In this document: one piece after another, positions 53,344 through 62,142 of the stretch
Layout: each line of letters opens with the position of its first letter
Numbering within the stretch: the stretch's first letter is position 1
Assembly (NCBI RefSeq): GCF_003012705.1
Contig: NZ_PXYL01000017.1
Location: forward strand, 32,095 to 96,094
Direction of reading: 5' to 3'
Length of the DNA: 64,000 nt
From: Pseudaminobacter soli (ex Li et al. 2025)
GTDB taxonomy: Bacteria > Pseudomonadota > Alphaproteobacteria > Rhizobiales > Rhizobiaceae
Position numbers and translations under genes: made by a program
The notes under the pieces: generated by a model
Told to the model about the DNA's origin: nothing
The model's input: only the letters and a program-made list of their open reading frames with translations
Database searches by the model: none

Positions 53344-54165
53344 AATCCTCTCCGTGGAGCCCCAAAACAGGGTAGGGCAACATAGCCTGGCGACATGAAC
53401 GCAGCCTGACTGAGCCGTTCATTCCGGAGAGGGGGGTGAGGAGTCGCCTCCTCCATGCCCACCCACCGCGTCGTCAATCCTTCCTGGACGAAATGGCAAT
53501 GCGGCAGGGGCGGCAGTGCGGACGTCTTTGGTATTTGGCTTGCTGACCGCCTTGTTGTTTTCGCGCTTCGTCGGGTCGACTGGCTGAGTGCATCTCTTCC
53601 AGAACACACCGGAGAGTGCCGCGAAGATCGCCAGGGCAAGCGCCTACTTCGATCGTCATGCGACCAGCCCCATTGGCAGCACACCGAACCACAACGCGGC
53701 CAGCCACAACCGCACCTTCACGGCCGCACCCCGCACAGCTTTTTCAGCTTGGTGTTCTCGCGCAGGATCTGGCGCCGTGTCAGCGGAAACGCGTCCCGCC
53801 GTGAGGCGTGGGATGGTGAGACGAGTTATGAAAAAATTGCGGCGCCGAGGCAGCGCTTGAAAAGCGGCGCTCCCAAAGCTTGTGAAGTTCTCGGATGGTG
53901 GTTAGCCGACAAGCTCAACGAGGCCAACATTGAGACTTGGTGAATGTCGCGCGCTTTAGAAGAATGAAAGTCCTATCTATTGCGTACACCGGCCGCAGAA
54001 TATCTGACCGAGTATGAAGCTCTATTTGCCGGCCGCCGGCTTTTCGAGCAGCTTTTTGATGTGTTACGAGTGTTTTAACAAACAATCAAATAACCGTTTG
54101 TCAGAGAAGAATGACAGGCAGTAAATACGCTAGCTTCAATTAATTTAGCGCCAACTACTTTAGCT
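53344..54165. other. Gap with possible tiny ORFs
   Basis: On the minus strand three broken short frames occur in tandem near 53391-53790: one ending RQILRENTKLKKLCGVRP, one VRLWLAALWFGVLPMGLVA, and one ALAIFAALSGVFWKRCTQPV. The last two look like membrane peptides, but starts are missing or out of frame. Not called as genes. Confidence 0.35.
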
Positions 54166-54933
54166 ATGGAATTTGCGATGGCGATTGAACCTGACGCACT
54201 TGAAGCCTTGCGAGGAAGGCACCGTCGCTGGCTCTCGCGGCTTGGCATTCTGGATAAGCCGTGGTTGATCCTCGGCTCCGCGCCGTCCCCCACGATTCCA
54301 TTTGACCTGGTTGGACATTGTGCACGCGTCGACGTCAACAACTCAGGCAAGACAGCCAACGCACTAGGTCTCCCGCCCGCCGACTTGACGTTCCGCAAGC
54401 GGAAGAAGTCGTGGGAAGAGCATCCTCATGTAAGGACGAGAGGCCTCCTCTGGCTCCATACGCAGCCTCTTTGGGTGATGTATCTGAGCCTTCTGGCTAA
54501 GCCGCGCGTGCGTTATGAGAGCCTAATGCGCGCCACTAAAGCTGAGCGCGAGGCGATCGTCGACGTCGTGACTGGCGGACTTCCCTCTGATGTTGGGGAC
54601 GTCGGCCATGTGACGAACGGAGTTGCCGCCCTGTGCTACGCACTTTTCACGGGCGTGCCGTCTGTGACCCTCGCTGGGTTCTCAATCACTAAGATGGGCC
54701 ATTCTTACGACAACAAAGGGAAAATTCGGAGGCAGATCGCCGAAGACACCTTCGTTCTGACGCGTTTAAAGGATCGAGGAAACGTCTTCACGACCGAGTT
54801 GGATCTCGCTCAGCATGTCGGCTTGCCTCTTGTTCGCGATAGAAGCGGCATCGCCACCAAAAGACAGCCCGATCGAACTGAGATCGCGCCCATCGTCACC
54901 ATCCAGAACAACGCAGTCGTCGCCAACATATGA
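54166..54933 (+). CDS. GT29-like glycosyltransferase or related protein
   Basis: A 255-residue soluble protein starting MEFAMAIEPDALEALRGRHR. A segment VTNGVAALCYALFTGVPSVT-LAGF (about residues 150-173), followed by SITKMGHSYDNKGKI, resembles the conserved donor-binding region of sialyltransferase-like (GT29) proteins in which GHSY/GHAY follows. An early motif PWLILGSAPSPTI could be the first nucleotide-binding strand. I see no membrane anchor. Function in surface-glycan synthesis is inferred only. Confidence 0.55.
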   Translation: MEFAMAIEPDALEALRGRHRRWLSRLGILDKPWLILGSAPSPTIPFDLVGHCARVDVNNSGKTANALGLPPADLTFRKRKKSWEEHPHVRTRGLLWLHTQPLWVMYLSLLAKPRVRYESLMRATKAEREAIVDVVTGGLPSDVGDVGHVTNGVAALCYALFTGVPSVTLAGFSITKMGHSYDNKGKIRRQIAEDTFVLTRLKDRGNVFTTELDLAQHVGLPLVRDRSGIATKRQPDRTEIAPIVTIQNNAVVANI

Positions 54934-55091
54934 GACGTGGTTTCGCAGATGGCGTCCCATGTTGGCCTGCCCCTATGAGGTGGTCCGGGTCGGTGACGCA
55001 TGGCGGCGAACTGCGAGTGATGCTCAAAACGACGTCGATGAGGTCGGGAAGGGCGTCTTCTCCGCCGCTCTCAGCCAGGATATCGGGCTCT

Positions 55092-55496
55092 TCACTGCGC
55101 ATTGGCAGGCACTGCCGGCCGAATGTCGGTCTGGGCAAAATCGTTGCCCTTGAACAGCAGAGGCTCATCGGTCAGCTTGGCAAGGGCATAGGAGAAGCAG
55201 TCGCCATAGTTCAGGCCGGCCGGATGCCGGCCCTTGCCGTAGCGGCGCCAGGCGCGCCGCGCCTGATCAGCGTGCTCAGCCTCAACGGCAACGATTTCCA
55301 CGTTGGCTTTCGCAAGCCATAGATCGAGTTCGGCCCCGCCAGGCTCGCCAAAGCGCGTTTCCAGCACCATTGCCGCTTCGAGCAGCGTGGCGGCCGAGAT
55401 AAACCTGACCGGGTCGTCCGCGATCCTCTGCTCGAAGGTTGGCGCTTCAGGCTCGTTCTGGGCGATCGCGACGATTGCGGATGTGTCGATAACCAT
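55092..55496 (-). CDS. vapC: VapC-type PIN-domain toxin
   Basis: A 134-residue ribonuclease toxin: VIDTSAIVAIAQNEPE (metal Asp), LEAAMVLE (Glu), and LNYGDCFSYALAK (Asp) with the final Asp in LLFKGNDFAQTDI. The ATG shares one base with the stop of vapB (TGATG), the usual coupling. Expected to cleave tRNA or rRNA when freed from antitoxin. Confidence 0.9.
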   Translation of the reverse strand: MVIDTSAIVAIAQNEPEAPTFEQRIADDPVRFISAATLLEAAMVLETRFGEPGGAELDLWLAKANVEIVAVEAEHADQARRAWRRYGKGRHPAGLNYGDCFSYALAKLTDEPLLFKGNDFAQTDIRPAVPANAQ

Positions 55497-55750
55497 CAGG
55501 CGGGCAACCCGTTGTCGTCGTAGCCGACAATGTCGTCGGCGCTACGGTGGTCGATCACAGCCATGCCGCTCCAGCGCCGGCGGCTTGCGGCCAAATCTTC
55601 CAGCAGCGCGGCCTTACGCGCGTCGGCGCCAAACCGCCGCAGCCGCTCCTCGAGCGCACGACGCGTGGCCACCGTCAGGCTTTCGCCTGTACGTTCCGCA
55701 AGGTTGCGGGCAAGACGCTCAGTCTCGGGATCCTTGATGCTCAACGCCAT
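55496..55750 (-). CDS. vapB: VapB-type antitoxin
   Basis: An 84-residue protein: MALSIKDPETERLARNLAER then TGESLTVATRRALEERLRRF, the ribbon-helix-helix DNA-binding half of the Rv0623-type VapB family. The C-terminal half (SADDIVGYDDNGLPA) should wrap VapC. First gene of the operon and expected autorepressor. Confidence 0.88.
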   Translation of the reverse strand: MALSIKDPETERLARNLAERTGESLTVATRRALEERLRRFGADARKAALLEDLAASRRRWSGMAVIDHRSADDIVGYDDNGLPA

Positions 55751-56105
55751 GAATAGGCTCCAATCTACCTAAATATCAATATTCTATATAACACGTCGTT
55801 GCCCGCTAGGATACCACATCCGCTCCCGTTGAGCGGAGCGTCCATGAGCTCGTTTTTGGACTTCCGCGCCGCGAGAGGGGCCATTTCGGGTAGGAATGTG
55901 AATCGGCGCCGAAGGTTGACCCGCCCCAAGGAACGCGAACTTGTAGAATTAGCTATACAATGCGTGAACGCGGTGGGGTGAAGGTCGGCGCCCGACAATG
56001 ACCCCGCCGAACGTATGAATTTGCGAGCGAAGTCAAGCGCTTGATGCTGATCGGCTGAGGGGGAAGTTATCGGCGCCGATCCACAATCTTGCTGCCGGCG
56101 GTTTC
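55751..56105. other. Intergenic region upstream of vapB
   Basis: AT-rich stretch near 55760-55795 (gaatattctatataacacg-like) is a likely vapBC promoter/operator area. No gene is called in the rest. Confidence 0.35.
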
Positions 56106-56264
56106 GTGCGGGTGGCGGCGAAAGAGACCAGGCGGCCAGGTTATGATCCGTCCGATCTGCTGAAGCTTTGTGTTTATTGCTATCTCGGCCCCGTGCGATC
56201 GAGCCGCAGGCTGGAAGCCGAGACCCATCGCAACATCGAGGTGATCTGGCTGCCGAGACTGGTT
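56106..56264 (+). pseudogene. IS1182-family transposase relic
   Basis: The frame reads RRPGYDPSDLLKLCVYCYLG, PVRSSRRLEAETHRNIEVIW and LPRLV, the N-terminal DUF772 region of IS1182/ISL-type transposases, then ends in unrelated sequence. No catalytic core remains. Confidence 0.7.
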
Positions 56265-56453
56265 GGTAGAGCCCCTTCCGGGACAGCCAAACGCGATCGA
56301 GCGCATCTGCGGGTACGCTTAGGTCGTGGGCGCGCGGGGTTACTTCACTGCCGCATCAAGCGGCCGCGTCACACTGCGCAATCAGTATCGCCAAGCACGA
56401 TTGACTGAGTCCCCGATGCCACCGCCTGACGGCCCAACAATAGTCCCGTTGCG

Positions 56454-57989
56454 CTATCCCGCATGGATGCCATAACGCCCTGGCGCGAGAATACCGTTCG
56501 GATCGAGCGCCTGCTTGATCGAAGCGCAAGCGCCCCTGAACGAAGGAATAGTCTGGGACATATGGAATTCCTGGAAGTCGACCGGCGAGCGCCCGACGAA
56601 GACGCCTCGTCGCGCCACTTCCTCCGCCATCTTGCGATAGCATGATCCGGCGCGCTCCCGTTCCTCCTCGTCCTCGCGATTGAAGGACAGAACGTGCAGC
56701 CCCCGGCAGAAGCGGGCGGCGCAGACATTCATGACGGTATAGTCGAGCCCATGTTCTTCATAGATGCCGCGGCAAAGACGCTGGAAATCGTTGGCCACCT
56801 TGCCGACCATCGGGGTCCCGGGCAGGAACCAGCTGTTGCCGCCGCCGGGGCGCCATTTCAGGAGCCCGAGCTCGCCGAGGCTGGGCACGCCTGAAAACGC
56901 GTTGATCGCCACCTGCAGGGGCGCGATCTCGGTCGCCTCCTCGTGCGAAATATAGCGGGCCTTGCCGGATTGCCCGAAATGGCTGCGCACGCGCTGGATC
57001 ATCGGCTCGATCGCCGCGTCACTGGCGCCGTAGAACGCGCCCGAAACGGTCCAGGCGCCGACGCCATGCTTTTCGCGCAGGGCCCTGCGGCCTTCGTCGG
57101 AGATCGACCGCCTGCCGGCAGATGTCCTATATTCGGCGCTCTCGCCCTCGGAGCCGCACAGATAAAGGTCGTTGGTGACGCGAAATAGCGTCGGCACGAA
57201 GTTGGACAGTTTCAGCGGACGGCAAAGATCGATGATCTCCTCAAGGTCGTCGTCGTTGTCATAGGCGAAGTGGAAGGAGCGGATCGCCGGCGGCCTCGGG
57301 AGCAGCCAGATGCCCATGCGGGTGACGATGCCGTAGTTCGATTGTGCAAAGAGGCCGTCGAGGATGGGCCCGAACGAATATTTGGACGTGTGCCAGTTGG
57401 AGATGTCGGTGCTGTCGAGCGCCCCGTCGCCGGTGCGCAGGATCTCGCCGGTGGGGAGCACGACCTCCATGCCGCAGGCAAACCCGAAATGATCGAAATA
57501 GGGCGTGTAGCCGGCACCCTTGTCCAGGGCATTGCCCAGCATGCCGCCCTGCGGCGGCCCCGAGGTAACGTCGAGCATGAGCCGGTTGCCGCGCCGCACG
57601 AGTTCGTCATACATCGCCTGATAGCTGACGCCGGGCTCCACCACGGCATAGGCGAGCGTCTCGTCGATTTCCAGGATACGGTTCATCCTGCGGCCCAGGT
57701 CGACGACGACTTGCCCCGTCGCGTTGGATGAGCGGCTTCCAAGCCCGATATTGTTGCCGGTGCTGATCGGATAAAGCGGTACGCGATGGACGTTCGCCGC
57801 ACGCACGATCGCCTGCACATCCGCGGTGGAACCGGGATAGACGACCGCGGCCGGCAGCCTGTCCCCGCCGGGAAGCGTGTTCTCGCCATAACGCCGAAGC
57901 GTCTCCTCGCTCCGGTTGACGCCGCCGGAGCCGAGCGCCTTGTCCGCCTCCGCCAGGAATGCTTCCAGATTTGGCTGTCCGCTGTCCAT
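56454..57989 (-). CDS. VAO/PCMH-family FAD-linked oxidase
   Basis: A 511-residue flavoprotein. FAD_binding_4 domain at the N-terminal half: VVYPGSTADVQAIVRAANVH, ISTGNNIGLGSRSSNATGQV, SGPPQGGMLGNALDKGAGYT. The C-terminal cap and closing segment (IKQALDPNGILAPGRYGI) fit the vanillyl-alcohol oxidase / 4-cresol dehydrogenase branch. AAGGAAG precedes the start. It probably oxidises a para-substituted phenol or an alpha-hydroxy acid. It is divergent from the AraC gene. Confidence 0.82.
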   Translation of the reverse strand: MDSGQPNLEAFLAEADKALGSGGVNRSEETLRRYGENTLPGGDRLPAAVVYPGSTADVQAIVRAANVHRVPLYPISTGNNIGLGSRSSNATGQVVVDLGRRMNRILEIDETLAYAVVEPGVSYQAMYDELVRRGNRLMLDVTSGPPQGGMLGNALDKGAGYTPYFDHFGFACGMEVVLPTGEILRTGDGALDSTDISNWHTSKYSFGPILDGLFAQSNYGIVTRMGIWLLPRPPAIRSFHFAYDNDDDLEEIIDLCRPLKLSNFVPTLFRVTNDLYLCGSEGESAEYRTSAGRRSISDEGRRALREKHGVGAWTVSGAFYGASDAAIEPMIQRVRSHFGQSGKARYISHEEATEIAPLQVAINAFSGVPSLGELGLLKWRPGGGNSWFLPGTPMVGKVANDFQRLCRGIYEEHGLDYTVMNVCAARFCRGLHVLSFNREDEEERERAGSCYRKMAEEVARRGVFVGRSPVDFQEFHMSQTIPSFRGACASIKQALDPNGILAPGRYGIHAG

Positions 57990-58205
57990 CTTCCTTGCTC
58001 CGTCCTTGGTCTTGCCTCGCGATCACCGGAGGCTAGGTCGTTGCGAACAAGACGTCTTGTCTTGGCGCGCAAGCCTGCTTGGTCCTGCGCGCATCTTTTC
58101 GGCATCCGTTGCGCTGCGGGCATTTTCGTCGCGGCCATGTGCTGGAGGAGGGCCCTGCTTTGCGTTAGGCTGCATGCCGATCTTCAGGGAGGGAGGCTCG
58201 AGGCC

Positions 58206-59153
58206 GTGACGAGCATTTGGTCGACATCCGACGTGGAAAGCCGCCACCGCTTTTCCTATTGGCGCGACGCCGTGTGCCAGGCGATCCTGAACGTCGATGC
58301 GGAGCCGCAAGGCGCGGAGAATTTCGAAGCGCAGATCTCCGGCCGCATACTCGGCAGCGCCAAACTCGCCTGCTTTGTCTCAAAACCTCACCAGATCGTG
58401 CGAAATCGCAGCCATGTTGCCCGGTCCGGCGAAAGCGGCTATCTCGTTAGCTGGCAAAAGGCAGGCCGCAGCCAGATTATACAGGGCGATGCGTCCATCA
58501 GCCTCGAGGCCGGGGACATCGGCGTCATCGATGTCGAGCGGTCATTCCGCGTCGACTTTCCGACACCGGTCAGCAGGACGCTCGCGCTGATCCCACGGCG
58601 CCCGCTCGAAGAGAGAGCCCCATGGTTCCGACGCGCGCCGCTGGCCAGGATCGGGGTCGGAGAGGTCTTTGGCCGGCTCGCCTCCGAGCATCTGGCCTGC
58701 TTGAGCGATCATCCCATGAACAGTTCGAGCGAGGCAGACCTGCTCGTCGAGAATATCTGCAATCTGCTGGCGCTGGCCACCGCACCCGGCGAGCTTGGCC
58801 GGGAGATCGCGGGAGTGCCGGCGGAGACGGTGCTGGCCTTCTGCCGCAAAAATCTCCGCCAGCCCGACCTGTCGCCGCGCATGGCAGCCTTCCACCTCAG
58901 GGTGTCGGTGCGAACCATCCATCTGCGGTTCCAGCAGATGGGCACCACATTTGGCGCATGGGTTCTCGCCGAGCGGCTGGAAACCTGCCGGCGTGCTCTC
59001 GAAAACGCGACGCTGGCGCGACAGAGCATTTCCGAGATCGCGTTCGATTGCGGCTTTCGCGACATCTCCCACTTCAGCAAGGCCTTCAAACGGAGCTACT
59101 GCGTTTCCCCCCGGGATCATCGGGCCTCCATGCTTCCGAGGCCTGAGCACTGA
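58206..59153 (+). CDS. AraC-family transcriptional regulator
   Basis: A 315-residue regulator starting at GTG (58206) after GGGAGGGAGG, giving MTSIWSTSDVESRHRFSYWR. The N-terminal AraC_binding_2 domain (residues 10-180) senses a ligand. The C-terminal 100 residues hold two helix-turn-helix motifs (MAAFHLRVSVRTIHLRFQQM, QSISEIAFDCGFRDISHFSK AFKRSY). It sits between the VAO oxidase and the LLM oxygenase, so it likely controls one or both. Confidence 0.85.
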   Translation: MTSIWSTSDVESRHRFSYWRDAVCQAILNVDAEPQGAENFEAQISGRILGSAKLACFVSKPHQIVRNRSHVARSGESGYLVSWQKAGRSQIIQGDASISLEAGDIGVIDVERSFRVDFPTPVSRTLALIPRRPLEERAPWFRRAPLARIGVGEVFGRLASEHLACLSDHPMNSSSEADLLVENICNLLALATAPGELGREIAGVPAETVLAFCRKNLRQPDLSPRMAAFHLRVSVRTIHLRFQQMGTTFGAWVLAERLETCRRALENATLARQSISEIAFDCGFRDISHFSKAFKRSYCVSPRDHRASMLPRPEH

Positions 59154-59315
59154 TCGCGCCGCCCAAAAGCAGGCGCAGCCGTATTTTTCGGCACACGTTG
59201 CGGCAGGCGCAATCATCCACATTGACCCTCACGGCAACCCGCCCGCTACTCGGGCGGCATGGACCTACGAGGCGGCCGACGGGCGCGCGAACCGGTCCGC
59301 CAGGGAGGTGTCGCC

Positions 59316-60521
59316 GTGAAGTTTGGAATGTTCTATCCCGTTGCGGTCGCGTCGGAAGCCGAATTAGGCAAGGGCCTTTGGGGCCTCGACAGCAGCCGCT
59401 ATGCAAACACCATCGACGAGTTGCGCGAGCAGGCGATCTGCGCCGACGAAACCGGCTGGACCTCGATGATGTTCGCCGAGCACCACTTCGAAATCGAGGG
59501 CTACCACGTCACGCCCAATCCTCTGATGCTCAACGTCTACCTCGCCCAGCATACGAAGCGGCTGCGGCAGGGTCAGATGGGGCTGGTCCTGCCGAATTGG
59601 AACCCGCTCAGGCTGGCCGAGGACATCGCCATGGCCGACCATCTCACCGGCGGCCGGCTCGATATCGGTCTCAGCCGTGGATACCAGCCGCGTTCGGTAG
59701 GCGTGATGGGCCAGCACTATCACGCCAATGCCGCCGGCACCGGCCGTGCCGAGATCGAGGCCACCAACCGCAGGATCGTCGAGGAGTGGTTCGAGGTGAT
59801 GCGGCGTTCCTGGACGGAAGACCTCTGGGACTTCGAGGGCGAATTCATCAACGTGCCTCCGCGCGGCCTGCAGTGGAACCATCCGATCTCCGCGCGCCTT
59901 GAGGCCGGCGTGCGCAACGGGGCGCTCCATCAGGTGGCGACCGTGCCCAAGCCCAGGCAGTGGCCGCACCCGCCGCTCTTCACCACCCTGACGCAGAGCC
60001 CGGAGACGCTCAACTGGTCCGCCCGGATCGGCAGTTCGGTCGTCACGCTCGCAGCAAATCTGGACATCGTGCGCTGGGTCTTCCAGAGCTATATGGACGA
60101 GGCCGCCAAGCATGGCCGCGAGCTGCGCTTCGGTGAATATTCGACAGGTGGCGGCGTCGTGCTCTGCCGCAACCTTGCGGTCGGCCGGACGCATGAGGAA
60201 GCCATGGAGACGGCACGCCAGGGGTCCGCCTTCTGGACGCACTGGCTGGGCGAATTCGGGTTCTTCGAGGCTTTGCGCATGAAAGGCCAGGAAGGCCCGG
60301 TCCCGAAGACGTTCGAGCAGATGGTCGAGAGCGGCTTCCAGCTGGTGGGAACGCCGGATGCTGTCGGAGAACAGATCCAGCGCCTGAAGGAGGAACTGGA
60401 CGTCGAATACATGATCTTCATAATGTATGGGGGGATTACCGAGCAGAAGCGGATGCTGGAGACTATCCGGCTGTTCGGCGAAGAAGTAATACCGAGCTTC
60501 GCCGACAAAGCCGCAGCGTGA
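59316..60521 (+). CDS. LLM-class flavin-dependent monooxygenase
   Basis: A 401-residue bacterial-luciferase-like TIM-barrel enzyme using reduced flavin and O2. Starts at GTG (59316) after CAGGGAGG, giving MKFGMFYPVAVASEAELGKG. Luciferase-like features: TSMMFAEHHFEIEGYHVTPN, LAEDIAMADHLTGGRLDIGL, GLSRGYQPRSVGVMGQHYHA, and the C-terminal GTPDAVGEQIQRLKEEL. Needs a separate reductase, plausibly the product of 61476-62015. Confidence 0.87.
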   Translation: MKFGMFYPVAVASEAELGKGLWGLDSSRYANTIDELREQAICADETGWTSMMFAEHHFEIEGYHVTPNPLMLNVYLAQHTKRLRQGQMGLVLPNWNPLRLAEDIAMADHLTGGRLDIGLSRGYQPRSVGVMGQHYHANAAGTGRAEIEATNRRIVEEWFEVMRRSWTEDLWDFEGEFINVPPRGLQWNHPISARLEAGVRNGALHQVATVPKPRQWPHPPLFTTLTQSPETLNWSARIGSSVVTLAANLDIVRWVFQSYMDEAAKHGRELRFGEYSTGGGVVLCRNLAVGRTHEEAMETARQGSAFWTHWLGEFGFFEALRMKGQEGPVPKTFEQMVESGFQLVGTPDAVGEQIQRLKEELDVEYMIFIMYGGITEQKRMLETIRLFGEEVIPSFADKAAA

Positions 60522-60579
60522 AAAACGGGCGCACGGCCAGACAAAAGGGGACGGCCGGAACGGGTGTGGGAGAAGCGGG

Positions 60580-61338
60580 ATGGGGCGCGAGCCACATGAT
60601 CGCGCAGAGATACGTTCGGTGGGCCGGGCCCTCGAGCTGCTAGATATTATGCAGCGACGGGCTCCTGCCGGAATCCGCGTGCGCGAGGCGGCCGCCCAGC
60701 TCGGGGTCGATCCGGCTACGGCCTCCCGCCTCCTGGCAACGCTGGTCGCACACGGCTATGCGAGCCGGTTACCGAATCGTGACTACACATTAGGCACCCG
60801 CTCGCTTCGCCTCGCCACCGCCTGGGTCGACCGGCTGATCCAAGTGGCCGCCCCGCCGATGGCGCGTGTCGCGGACACCTGCGGCGAAACCGTCTATCTC
60901 GTCCAGCTCATCGGCAACGAGGCGGTCACGCTGGCCCGGCTCGCCGGTGGCCGGCGCGCGATGATCGATGTCGAGGTCGGGCCGACCTATCCGCTGTGGG
61001 CATCGGCGGCCGGCCGCGCATTGTTGGCCTCCGTGCCAAACGTCCTGCGGCCCACGCTTTTGCCGGCTGACCCGTTTCCAGCCTTCACGCCGCGTACGAA
61101 GACGCGATGGGCGGAGCTTTCGGCCGCGCTCGAAGCAGCGCGCCACGACGGCATCCATGTCGAGGAAGGTGAGCTCGATCTGCAGCTCAGCTGCTTTGCA
61201 ACGCCGCTGCTGCACCGCAACCGCGATGAGAAGCTGGCAATCGCCATCAGCTTCGAAAGGCAGCGCTCGGAAAGCGACCGCCAGCTCTTCCGTCAGGCAT
61301 TGCAGCGCGAGGGGCGCGGCTGTGCCAGCCAGCTTTGA
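60580..61338 (+). CDS. IclR-family transcriptional regulator
   Basis: A 252-residue regulator: winged helix at residues 15-75 (VGRALELLDIMQRRAPAGIR, DPATASRLLATLVAHGYASR) and the IclR effector domain after it (GPTYPLWASAAGRALLASVP; C-terminal LDLQLSCFATPLLHRN). GGGAGAAGCGGG precedes the ATG. Located between the oxygenase and reductase genes, it is their likely regulator. Confidence 0.87.
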   Translation: MGREPHDRAEIRSVGRALELLDIMQRRAPAGIRVREAAAQLGVDPATASRLLATLVAHGYASRLPNRDYTLGTRSLRLATAWVDRLIQVAAPPMARVADTCGETVYLVQLIGNEAVTLARLAGGRRAMIDVEVGPTYPLWASAAGRALLASVPNVLRPTLLPADPFPAFTPRTKTRWAELSAALEAARHDGIHVEEGELDLQLSCFATPLLHRNRDEKLAIAISFERQRSESDRQLFRQALQREGRGCASQL

Positions 61339-61475
61339 GGCGCATGTCGGCGATTTCGCCATGCCTTGCGTCAGGCGCAGCGCCCTCGATTGACCCTTTC
61401 GCCCAGGTGGCCGACGCTTTCCTCGCGCCTGACCATTGCGTCAGGCCGCTCCGGGACAGCGCAGGAGGAGTGACC

Positions 61476-62015
61476 ATGATCCCGATCGCCTTGCAGACGG
61501 TTTCTCCCGATGACGCCGCAGCTTTGCCGACTTCGATGGAGGATCGTTTCCGAACCGCGATGCGAAAGTTCACCGGCATCGTGTCGCTGGTCACGAGCTG
61601 CACGGCCGACGGCGAATGGCGCGGCATGGCGGCGACCGCGGTGACCTCCGTCTCGCTCCAGCCGCCGACCTGCCTCATCTGCGTCAATCGCGACACCACG
61701 CTCCATTCGGCCGTCCTGGCCTCGCGTCGCTTCTGCATCAACGCGATGCATCAGGACCATCACGACCTGATGTGGAGCTTCACAAGTTCCAGGCATCGCG
61801 ACAGCCGTTTCCGGTCCGGCCGGTGGCGAGAGGGGCGCGACGGGGTGCCCTTCCTCGAAGATGCCCAATCGAACATTTTTTGCGAGTTTGCCTGCAGTCT
61901 GTCCGCCGGCACGCACGACGTGGTCCTGGGACGTGTCGTCGAAGTGATGTCGCGGCCCGACCACGATCCGCTGCTCTATGGCGACGGCACCTATCTGAAG
62001 CAGGCAGCCCGCTGA
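61476..62015 (+). CDS. Flavin reductase, monooxygenase partner
   Basis: A 179-residue NAD(P)H:flavin oxidoreductase of the HpaC-like family. The start at 61476 (MIPIALQTVSPDDAAALPTS) follows GCAGGAGGAG. Features: FRTAMRKFTGIVSLVTSCTA, GMAATAVTSVSLQPPTCLIC, HSAVLASRRFCINAM, and GDGTYLKQA at the end. Supplies reduced FMN or FAD to a two-component monooxygenase, here probably the LLM enzyme. Confidence 0.87.
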   Translation: MIPIALQTVSPDDAAALPTSMEDRFRTAMRKFTGIVSLVTSCTADGEWRGMAATAVTSVSLQPPTCLICVNRDTTLHSAVLASRRFCINAMHQDHHDLMWSFTSSRHRDSRFRSGRWREGRDGVPFLEDAQSNIFCEFACSLSAGTHDVVLGRVVEVMSRPDHDPLLYGDGTYLKQAAR

Positions 62016-62142
62016 ACCGGAAGGGCGGTTTTGCAGGCTCGAACAAGCCGCGATGCACGCTGGGCCGAGATCGCTCCCTCTAGCCGGGGTAATGATTCCT
62101 GAAAGGCTGGCACAGGCCGCGCCACGGACAAGCAGGGACGAC

